From a virus, in IMG/VR virus record IMGVR_UViG_3300031539_000087, positions 1 to 44,109 of that record: a stretch of 44,109 bases of DNA. One strand, 5' to 3'. Positions within the stretch are counted from its first letter, which is position 1, and the number at the start of each line of letters is the position of its first letter. The position numbers and the translations under genes are program-made. Under the pieces are notes generated by a model, which had not been told where the DNA came from, searched no databases, and saw nothing but the letters and a program-made list of their open reading frames with translations. Below, piece after piece: positions 37,924-44,109 of the stretch.

Positions 37924-38079
37924 GTGGGCAACTCTCCTAGCGGTTGACCCGGAGGCCGAAAACCGCGCAAAATGGGGATCGAAGGATCCCCTCCTACAAT
38001 TCGGGAGGCTATAGAGTGACTACCGGGAACGCGCTACCCCCGCAGGTAGATATCCCTCTGATCCTGTGTAAAAGGTACG
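37924..38079. other. Divergent intergenic region between tube gene and cysteine-rich gene
   Basis: 156 bases that must hold start signals for both directions. I see AAAGG just before the plus-strand ATG 38080 and AGGAGAG before the minus-strand ATG 37923. Plus-strand TACAAT (37995-38000) and TATAGA (38010-38015) resemble -10 boxes, but no matching -35 box is seen, so no promoter is called. Confidence 0.5.
37974..37991 (-). terminator. Hairpin, possible terminator of the minus-strand island gene
   Basis: GGGGATC (37974-37980), loop of four, GATCCCC (37985-37991): a perfect seven-pair stem. On the minus strand it is followed by ATTTTGCG. The short T run makes it a weak terminator. It could stop transcripts coming from the 126-aa gene, or form part of the tube-gene leader. 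Confidence 0.4.
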
Positions 38080-38406
38080 ATGCTGATGTTCACCACAGCC
38101 CTCCTGGTCCTCCAGATGCTCACCGCAGTCGCTTCGCCACTGCCTGGTGTCTATGAGCCCTGCGTCGAAGCTCAAGGATGCTCTGAGGGGCTTCTCTGTG
38201 AAGACGGCGCCTGTACTCCCAATACCTTCTGCTCACAGCACTCAGACTGTCCTGCGGGTCCTGACGGCCACCCAGCGGTCTGCGACCTCGCACCCTCTGA
38301 TGACGGCGATTACGGCTTTTGTCAGGTTGCCCCTACCGCTGAAGGCTGTCCTGATGGCTTCCACCCCTCCAAAGGGTTCGACGGCATCAACATCTGCGTC
38401 CGCTAA
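38080..38406 (+). CDS. Secreted ten-cysteine protein (accessory gene)
   Basis: 108 residues, the only credible plus-strand gene. A signal peptide is clear: a hydrophobic run MFTTALLVLQMLTAVAS and a likely cleavage after AVA or VAS. The mature part has ten cysteines (28, 34, 40, 45, 51, 57, 68, 81, 90, 106), enough for five disulfides, in small loops such as CSEGLLCEDGAC and CSQHSDCPAG. The style resembles disulfide-rich exported proteins common in Myxococcota and in eukaryotes. No enzyme motif is seen. AAAGG lies four bases before ATG 38080 and ten before the alternative ATG 38086. Lying antisense within a tail gene cluster, it looks like an independently expressed accessory (moron-type) gene acting outside the host cytoplasm. 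Its stop overlaps the stop of the convergent gene (CTAA). Function unknown. Confidence 0.75.
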   Translation: MLMFTTALLVLQMLTAVASPLPGVYEPCVEAQGCSEGLLCEDGACTPNTFCSQHSDCPAGPDGHPAVCDLAPSDDGDYGFCQVAPTAEGCPDGFHPSKGFDGINICVR

Positions 38407-38783
38407 GACCAAACCCGTCGTACCCAGTGGGTTGAAGCCGTTTTCACAAAAAAACACTCTCGCAGGAAAGCTTCGACGGGTTTGTAGTCAAACTCGTTGT
38501 GACTAAATATGTCACAAACGAAACGGGACTGACCTCGGAGAACTCGGAAGACCACATGGCCCTCTTGAGCCATTTCCATCCAACGGTATCCCGCGGGTTC
38601 TTCTTTGGCGTCTACGAAGCTGCCATCCATCCAAGTGAGCCCCGCTAGTTTGAGTAACTCGGAGTGTGTGCCTTCGTCCCAACAACTCGTGTCCTCCAGC
38701 CTGTGCGCTTCGGAGGGATCGATGCACGCATCCATCGTGAACATGAACCCCGAAAATAGGTCTTTTCGTTCTATCAGGGGCAC
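38403..38783 (-). CDS. Small protein of unknown function in the accessory island
   Basis: 126 residues from a GTG at 38783; internal ATGs at codons 14 and 17 are alternatives, and no strong ribosome site decides. The sequence has four cysteines and a high Trp/Phe/Glu content, for example WDEGTHSELLKLAGLTWMDG, YRWMEMAQEGHVVFRVLRGQ and FLRECFFVKTAST. It looks like a compact alpha/beta soluble protein without signal peptide. The ORF lies 89 bases after the sheath stop, behind a strong terminator, so it must use read-through or its own unseen promoter. It converges with the cysteine-rich gene, their stops sharing CTAA. I do not recognise a family. The balanced amino-acid composition, unlike the Arg-rich shadows elsewhere, is the main reason to call it real. 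Confidence 0.6.
   Translation of the reverse strand: MPLIERKDLFSGFMFTMDACIDPSEAHRLEDTSCWDEGTHSELLKLAGLTWMDGSFVDAKEEPAGYRWMEMAQEGHVVFRVLRGQSRFVCDIFSHNEFDYKPVEAFLRECFFVKTASTHWVRRVWS
38410..38484. repeat. Inverted repeat with 53-base loop
   Basis: CAAACCCGTCG (38410-38420) and CGACGGGTTTG (38474-38484) are perfect 11-base inverted copies. They lie just beyond the stop of the cysteine-rich gene and inside the 3' end of the 126-aa gene. A smaller palindrome (ACCCAGTGGGT) sits between them. It could slow or stop plus-strand transcription, or be a trace of how the island was inserted. Confidence 0.5.
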
Positions 38784-38803
38784 TCGTCACTTTACCCAGC
38801 CCC

Positions 38804-38847
38804 CACAATAAAACAGGCCCCACGTTCCCGAAGGAACTGGGGCCTGT
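38804..38847 (-). terminator. Strong rho-independent terminator of the sheath gene
   Basis: On the minus strand ACAGGCCCCA pairs with TGGGGCCTGT (38838-38847 with 38813-38822) and GTTCC with GGAAC, closed by a TTCG loop (the very stable C-UUCG-G tetraloop), with a single bulged base. TTTTATT follows. It sits 25 bases after the sheath stop. Confidence 0.9.
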
Positions 38848-38871
38848 GAGCCGTAGCTCAGATCGAATCGA

Positions 38872-41800
38872 CTAGCCGCCCAAGTTGCTGCGCAAGTTGA
38901 ACGTCACGATGATGTACAAAAGTGGGAAAACGGGCTGGTAAAAAGCCTCGACTTCAACTGTTGTCGGGTCATTCGTGGTGCTGGCCTGTACGCCAGTGTA
39001 CGCGGCGATGATTTCCGCGTTCTTCAGTGCCTTCAAGGTGAAAGCAAGCTGACCTTCGATCTCTTGCAGGACACCGGGCAAGAACTTGATACCGATGAAT
39101 CGGTCCAAGGTTGCTCGGGCTTGTCGCTGCACTTCGTCTGCAATGGTGATGACCGTCGGGGTCTTGGTCAGAACATTGTCGATGTTCGTCGCAAGTCCTT
39201 GGCGCACCTGGATGATCGGGTTTCGATCCTCCATGACCGTGACACCTTGTACTGCCACCTGATTCTGCTCGACCGCATCCAAGTTGCGTGCGAGTTGGTC
39301 GAATCCGGTGAGCCGTGCTCGGGTCCACGGAGTAGCAACGTCGATGCTCGGCGTTGCTCGGTTTCCTGACATCGCGGAGGCCAAGTAGGTGCCATCCACA
39401 AGGAACTGCTTTTCGTTGCCCAACGCATCCGTGATCGTGAGGAACACGATGTCCGGGTACACGAGCCGGATGCGCGTGTTGTTGATGGCGTTGGCGATAG
39501 GACCGACATCACTGATCTGCGTGCCCGAAGACACACCGATGATGCCCGTCCGCTCAGCCCGGAACCGGATACTGGACTGGATGTCGCAGTGGCGGCTCAA
39601 GGCTTGGAACAGTTCCAAACTGTCTCCCCGAAGCGGGGTGATGGTGTCAAGGAAGACACCGCCCGGCAACGAGCCCCGTAGATCGTTCAGAGCATCCAGG
39701 TAAGACTGGACACTGGCCTGGTTCGATCCCGGCACCTTCGGAACCTGCTTGGCTCCGAGAAGTACCGAACCGTTGGAAAAGGCCAAGAAGCCAGCCAACG
39801 ACAAAGGGAAGTCAGGGTTGATGGGCCCGTACTCGCGCTCCAGCACTCGTTGGCTGGTGAACAACTTGGTCTCAAAGTCCGCTTCGGTCTTGGAGTAGTT
39901 GTACGTGACGTAGTAGCTGTCACCCACGGCAGGCTCTTGACCATTCTTCTCAATGGTTTCGACCAAAGCCGTGTCCCCAGTCGGGATGGTGGAGCCTTCG
40001 GTGTTGCGCACCGTCAGTTCCAGTCCCGGAATGGAGTTGACCGGGATGTTGGCATCCGTGGTGGTCAGCTTGAGTACGTTGAACGTGAAGTACGCTCCGG
40101 CTCCGGTTGGGTAAATCGCTCCACCCTCACGTTGCAGGATCGTAAACACGAGCCCCGTCTTGGTGTCTCGGTACGACTGACCGATGACACCATCTTGACC
40201 CAACCCGTTGTTGAGGCATGAGGTGTTGGCCGAACCCGAACCGTCGATGGGATCGGACGACAGGACGTAGAACCCTTGGAACCCAGCTTCGCCAGAGGCC
40301 CCATCTCCCGAGACATTGAGAATCCCGGTGCCCGGAAGCAACCAAGAGTCCGATGTCGGCGTCCCCAATGTCACATTGGAGGACGTACCCAGACCAACGA
40401 AGTTGTTGGCCTGAGACTGGATGTACAGGAACTCCGACGCGGACGAGTCCAACTCGACGCCAGCAAGGGCCTGGTCAGCGAAGTAGGTGCTGTCCGGGTT
40501 GCTGTAGTCCAGGTAGATGTCGCTGATCGCCGCGTTGGCGTGAGCCATGAGCGCCGATGCCACAACTTCCGGCTGAACCGTCGTCCTGGTGGACGTGGCC
40601 CCTTCGGAGAACCCGAGTACGTCGTTGGCGTTGCCTGCCTCGATGGTGACAGCCGAGTTGGTGTCATCAAGTTGGCTGACCAAGCGAAGACCCGCACCCT
40701 CAATCTGAACGATGCCGGGTGCAAGACCTTGGGCAACCGCTTCAGCTTGAATCTGAGCCAACACGGTGTTGGGCACAGTGATGGGTCCAAGAGGCACGTT
40801 GGCCGAGCCCCCGATGGGGATACCAACACCCGTCGCATCGGTGAAGACCACCGTGAACGGGATGCCGTCGATGTTCGCTTTGAACACGTTGTTCTGGTTC
40901 TGAACTCCGCCCTGCTGGAAGAACTCAACCTGAATCTGACCATCGCGTGCATCAGCGTAGGTGCCCGTCGGAACCTGACCATCCTTGAATCCGACCTCAC
41001 CAAAGAGTGTTGCCGAAGTGACGGTGGCTTGAGCACCTGCGAGACCGGTACCTCCTGATTGGAGGCCCGTTTGGCTTGCCGCGTTGGTTCCTTCGATTTG
41101 CAACTGAGTCTGGGCGACCTGGGATGCGGGGTGAACCGATCCAGAACCCGGAACCAAGCGGTTTCGGAGGATGAGACGGTCGTAGATCAACCGGCCCGAA
41201 GTACCTGCCACGGAGAACCGACGAACAATGTCTCCCGAGATGAGCTTCGTTTGCTCAAACCCAGGCAACACATCCGACGAGATACCCGCCAAGATGCAGA
41301 AGTCCGACGCCAGAGCTGCTCCGGTGACGAACTCCAGGTAACCACCTCCAAGGCCGACACCACCCGTGAGGGTCGCAGCGGACACCGGAAGACGACCACC
41401 GTTGGAGCTTGCCAGTGTGATGAGGTTCCCGTTGGGTCCGGGCACATCAGCAGTGATGGTGATGGTCGTGGACGTTCCACCCACGTTGTCCGTGGTCACA
41501 GCAACCCCAGCAGCAGGATCGTTGAACGCAGTCACCATGTTGTTCGACACGGGGATGGCCGAGAGGCCGCCTGTGAAGAACCCGCCCGCCGTGACCGGAA
41601 GTCGAACTCCGGTGGACGAAGCAATGGTGTCCGTGTTGCCCGCAACGCCTGGGACAAGATCCCAAACCGTTACCGTGGTGACAGTTCCCCCTGCATTGGC
41701 CGCCGCCACGTCAACGGACAGACCGTTGGCGGGAAGGTTGATGGCCGTAACAAGCGAAGTTGCCACGGTGAGGTTGGTACCGATACCACCCGACATGGTT

Positions 41801-44109
41801 GCTCCCGAAAGAGCTTCCCGAACCGGATCGCTGCTGCTCAGCGCAATGGCGTTTCCGACATTGCCAGGAGTCACCGCCGTCAAGTTGCAAACATTGGCTG
41901 CTTGGACCGACGTGACCGAAGTAAGGGACAAACCAATGGCGGCATCCAAAGAGATAGCTGCCGTCGTGTCTGTTCCTGCTCCGCCTGTGAGAGTGGCGAA
42001 ACCACCCCACGTCAGTCGAGTAGCACCCGTGTTCTCAACCGTGGAGACACCATCCGCAGCGATTCCGGGGGTGATGGCCGTAACCAACACATCCGCCAAA
42101 GTGCCACCAGCGTTGTCCGCGTACAGGTACGTGGCCAAACCGTTGCCGGGATCGTTGAAAGCAGCGACAAGGCTGGAAGCAGCCGAAATGTCGTCACCAA
42201 CACCACCCGTGAGCGTGACACCCGAAATCGTCAAACGACCCGATGCCGAAGGAGGCGTCACAGACAGGGTGATTGAGTCACCCACGAGCCCAGGAGTCAC
42301 CGCGGTCAATGTAACCGTGGTGGTGGTCCCGCCACCGTTGCCTGCGCTGACGATCGTGTCGAACGAGTTGGCCAGGAGGACGATGGCAGCTACCATGTTG
42401 TCGGCGGCTGTTTGATCCGTTCCCACACCACCAGCCATTGCCGCCAACACGATGTCAACTCCGGTAGTGACGAGGGAGATGGAGTCTCCTGCAATACCGG
42501 GGTTCGTCGCGTGGATGGTCACAACTCCGCCCGCTGCGGGATCAGCGAAGATCTGACCAGCGGGGAAGTTGAGGCTATCGTTGATGGCAGCTTCAAGCGA
42601 AGTTGCCGCCGTGGTCTCGTCACCAACACCCGCAACAACCGAACCAAAAGCACCGGCTGTGACCAAAGTAGCGTCGCCAACCACAACCGTCGGCCCGTTG
42701 CCAATGGCTCCGGGTTGGTTGAAGGTCAGTGTGACCACCGTGCCAGCTACGGAAGCCGTAACTGCTGCCGCCAGGACACCGCCGAAGTTGGTCGCATCGT
42801 TGATGGCATCACGGATGTTCGTGGCAATCGCCGAAGGATCAACGCCTGCTGGATCACCACCGTAGGTTCCGGGGGTGTTGCTGGGAGTTGCGTTGGCAGT
42901 CAGGACAAACGGCCCACCAGAACCAGCCCAATCAATCGTGATCGAGGCAGTTGCGGGGTCAGTGATGACCGAGATGGTCGTCGTGGCCTGCGTTCCCGCT
43001 TCCCACGTCAGGGTTCCTGCACCACCGCCCGTTCCGTTTACTTGGGCGGTAAGAGTCACGCCGTCGATGACAACCGTGTCGTTCTCTTTGGTTCCAACAA
43101 CCGGGGCACCCAGAGCGTAAACACTCTGAGTGATGGAGCCCGTGGAGCGGGTTCCTGCGTCGTATTCATCCACTGCCGGTGCACCTTCAACAGCCGTCAA
43201 AGGGACGCCGTTGATGAGCAGCACATCTGCCGGGTTGGCAAGGTAAGCCGGACGAACTCCCAAAAGAGTCACCGTTCCAGTCGAAGCCGTACCTGCGTTG
43301 AAATCCAACCCACCAGGGAGTTGGGAAGTCGAAGCTGTCAGGGTGACAGGACCGCCTCCGATGGCCGTCGTGTTGACCGTGACAGTATCTCCGTACTGAA
43401 CTGCCGCCAAAGTGGCAGTACCAGCCGAACGAGTACCTGCGTCGAACTCACCAGCAGCGGGAGCGCCCTCAACAGCCGTGAGAGTCACGCCGTCAATGAT
43501 GATGGTGTCTGCAACCGGAACGACCGACCCCAAGATGGGGAGAGGCCCGTTGAGGGTGATGTCCCCCGTGGCCCGGACTCCGCAATCGAAGAATCCGGGA
43601 GGAGCCACACCTTCAGCAGCGGTCAGAACAACGGGTCCTGATCCACCATCAAGGGTGATGGTATCTCCAGGCTGAACCCCACTGGGGATGGCGGTGGAGC
43701 GTGCTTGACCCGTATCCCAGGTCAACGACCCAGGAGCTTGGGTGAGAGCACCTGTCCAATCCACGCCTCCGATGGAAACGGTATCGCCAAGGATGCCGCC
43801 CGTGGAGTTGATGACCGTGCCCGAAGCGAAGGTACCCAGGTCGCCGTCTGCCGCGCAGAGGGAGAACTGAAGTTGACCGTTCGCGTTGGCCGTGACTTCG
43901 ACATCCAAACCGTCGAACGCTGCCGGAAGGGCAGAAACTGCGGTGCCTGTTGCAGTGTTGACCGCCGCAGCGAAGGACGCCGGGGAGACATACACGCCAG
44001 CAGGAACCACCACAGTGACAGGGCCGGAAGCTCCAGCCGTCACACCCGTGTAGTTCATCACAAAAGTGTCGTACTCACCTGCGGTGATGACCGTGGTTGC
44101 GATGAAGCG
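38872..44109 (-). CDS. Giant tail sheath protein with repeat insertions (partial, N-terminus off the right edge)
   Basis: The frame is open to the window edge: 16 more codons precede the GTG at 44061 (ending GEYDTF), so the true start is outside and at least 1745 residues are present. Numbering from GTG 44061: the C-terminal sheath domain is at about 1560-1729 (DVATPWTRARLTGFDQLARN, LDRFIGIKFLPGVLQEIEGQ, then a PLLYIIVTFNL end). It is preceded by a sheath core at about 1350-1560 (FETKLFTSQRVLEREYGPIN, SNGSVLLGAKQVP). Residues about 110-398 hold six repeats of one type and about 410-900 seven of another. Residues 17-100 and about 1085-1140 resemble small flagellin/hook-like modules. T4 gp18 is 659 residues. 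The sheath contracts to drive the tube; the repeats probably decorate the outside of the tail. The usual initiation region is not visible. Confidence 0.88.
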   Translation of the reverse strand, partial: RFIATTVITAGEYDTFVMNYTGVTAGASGPVTVVVPAGVYVSPASFAAAVNTATGTAVSALPAAFDGLDVEVTANANGQLQFSLCAADGDLGTFASGTVINSTGGILGDTVSIGGVDWTGALTQAPGSLTWDTGQARSTAIPSGVQPGDTITLDGGSGPVVLTAAEGVAPPGFFDCGVRATGDITLNGPLPILGSVVPVADTIIIDGVTLTAVEGAPAAGEFDAGTRSAGTATLAAVQYGDTVTVNTTAIGGGPVTLTASTSQLPGGLDFNAGTASTGTVTLLGVRPAYLANPADVLLINGVPLTAVEGAPAVDEYDAGTRSTGSITQSVYALGAPVVGTKENDTVVIDGVTLTAQVNGTGGGAGTLTWEAGTQATTTISVITDPATASITIDWAGSGGPFVLTANATPSNTPGTYGGDPAGVDPSAIATNIRDAINDATNFGGVLAAAVTASVAGTVVTLTFNQPGAIGNGPTVVVGDATLVTAGAFGSVVAGVGDETTAATSLEAAINDSLNFPAGQIFADPAAGGVVTIHATNPGIAGDSISLVTTGVDIVLAAMAGGVGTDQTAADNMVAAIVLLANSFDTIVSAGNGGGTTTTVTLTAVTPGLVGDSITLSVTPPSASGRLTISGVTLTGGVGDDISAASSLVAAFNDPGNGLATYLYADNAGGTLADVLVTAITPGIAADGVSTVENTGATRLTWGGFATLTGGAGTDTTAAISLDAAIGLSLTSVTSVQAANVCNLTAVTPGNVGNAIALSSSDPVREALSGATMSGGIGTNLTVATSLVTAINLPANGLSVDVAAANAGGTVTTVTVWDLVPGVAGNTDTIASSTGVRLPVTAGGFFTGGLSAIPVSNNMVTAFNDPAAGVAVTTDNVGGTSTTITITADVPGPNGNLITLASSNGGRLPVSAATLTGGVGLGGGYLEFVTGAALASDFCILAGISSDVLPGFEQTKLISGDIVRRFSVAGTSGRLIYDRLILRNRLVPGSGSVHPASQVAQTQLQIEGTNAASQTGLQSGGTGLAGAQATVTSATLFGEVGFKDGQVPTGTYADARDGQIQVEFFQQGGVQNQNNVFKANIDGIPFTVVFTDATGVGIPIGGSANVPLGPITVPNTVLAQIQAEAVAQGLAPGIVQIEGAGLRLVSQLDDTNSAVTIEAGNANDVLGFSEGATSTRTTVQPEVVASALMAHANAAISDIYLDYSNPDSTYFADQALAGVELDSSASEFLYIQSQANNFVGLGTSSNVTLGTPTSDSWLLPGTGILNVSGDGASGEAGFQGFYVLSSDPIDGSGSANTSCLNNGLGQDGVIGQSYRDTKTGLVFTILQREGGAIYPTGAGAYFTFNVLKLTTTDANIPVNSIPGLELTVRNTEGSTIPTGDTALVETIEKNGQEPAVGDSYYVTYNYSKTEADFETKLFTSQRVLEREYGPINPDFPLSLAGFLAFSNGSVLLGAKQVPKVPGSNQASVQSYLDALNDLRGSLPGGVFLDTITPLRGDSLELFQALSRHCDIQSSIRFRAERTGIIGVSSGTQISDVGPIANAINNTRIRLVYPDIVFLTITDALGNEKQFLVDGTYLASAMSGNRATPSIDVATPWTRARLTGFDQLARNLDAVEQNQVAVQGVTVMEDRNPIIQVRQGLATNIDNVLTKTPTVITIADEVQRQARATLDRFIGIKFLPGVLQEIEGQLAFTLKALKNAEIIAAYTGVQASTTNDPTTVEVEAFYQPVFPLLYIIVTFNLRSNLGG
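41360..42832 (-). repeat. Seven coding repeats of about 70 residues in the sheath (type B)
   Basis: Each unit follows 'SLV.AINDP.NGL.V...NAGGT.T.VT.TA.TPG..GN.I.L.S....L....LTGGVG'. Clear examples: SLVTAINLPANGLSVDVAAA, NMVTAFNDPAAGVAVTTDNV and SLVAAFNDPGNGLATYLYAD. Copies are diverged, which indicates old duplications. Confidence 0.85.
42870..43735 (-). repeat. Six coding repeats of about 45-50 residues in the sheath (type A)
   Basis: Units follow '(E)(F/Y)DAGTRS.GT.TL...GDTV.IDGV.LTAVEGAPA'. Examples: EFDAGTRSAGTATLAAVQYG, EYDAGTRSTGSITQSVYALG and DTIIIDGVTLTAVEGAPAAG. At DNA level the segments near 43140-43210 and 43430-43500 are visibly alike. Confidence 0.85.

Noticed and set aside
37924-38079. 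Sigma70-type promoters for the divergent genes
   Set aside because: TACAAT and TATAGA occur but no -35 box at 16-18 bases was seen, so a call would be guesswork.
41059-43641. Long plus-strand frames of about 400 codons each
   Set aside because: Antisense to the sheath repeats; the products are Arg/Ser/Gly-rich low complexity that mirrors the sense repeats.
41360-43735. CRISPR-like repeat array
   Set aside because: The repeats are in frame, diverged, 130-220 bases long without short identical repeats and spacers, and code for protein modules.
1-44109. An extracellular contractile injection system instead of a phage
   Set aside because: A long tape measure, a chaperone-like pair, very large baseplate proteins and phage-like gene order favour a phage. 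No AAA+ ATPase gene typical of such systems is in the window, though the flanks are unseen, so this cannot be fully excluded.
1-44109. tRNA genes, insertion sequences, attachment sites
   Set aside because: None was noticed on reading. Almost all bases are in coding genes, and no transposase or integrase motif is present.

Overview
The window looks like the tail-and-baseplate module of a large contractile-tailed (myovirus-type) phage, or a prophage of that kind. Evidence in order of transcription (right to left, minus strand): a sheath protein with a recognisable C-terminal sheath domain, a tube protein, two genes in the tail-assembly-chaperone position, a tape measure protein, a hub protein, an OB-fold/beta-helix spike, a gp25-like wedge protein and a baseplate-J (gp6-like) protein. 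No capsid, terminase, replication or integration gene is present, so lifestyle and complete genome size cannot be judged. Several proteins are unusually large (over 1745, 1950 and 3626 residues), which fits a large or jumbo phage.

Layout. 38872-44109: partial giant sheath gene with two families of repeats, closed by a strong terminator. 37924-38803: a small accessory island holding one minus-strand ORF of unknown function and the only credible plus-strand gene, a secreted ten-cysteine protein. 37138-37923: tube gene, followed by hairpins and a probable terminator. 1-36851: one dense block of 14 genes, mostly joined by stop/start overlaps (TAATG, TGATG, ATGA) or by gaps of a few bases. This suggests a single polycistronic transcript with translational coupling. 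Its order is chaperone-like pair, tape measure, two paralogous tube/hub-adaptor proteins, hub with a built-in M15 peptidase, spike, small duplicated-domain protein, 3626-aa giant protein, 94-aa protein, 871-aa amphipathic-helix protein, 315-aa unknown, gp25-like wedge, baseplate J, and a final wedge-like gene cut by the left edge.

How the parts fit. Sheath and tube form the contractile shaft and the tape measure sets its length. The paralogous pair and the hub start the tube on the baseplate. The spike, and probably the peptidase in the hub, open the envelope and peptidoglycan. gp25-like, J-like and the left-edge protein make the wedge. The giant, 871-aa, 315-aa and 193-aa proteins are probably extra baseplate or peripheral structures; I do not recognise their functions.

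Host. The sequence does not identify it. A leader peptide followed by densely spaced cysteines, as in the plus-strand gene, is a style common in Myxococcota and related bacteria; this is a weak hint only. The least ordinary items are the repeat-swollen sheath, the 3626-aa protein, the hub-peptidase fusion, the duplicated tube-adaptor pair and the secreted cysteine-rich gene inserted in a tail operon.
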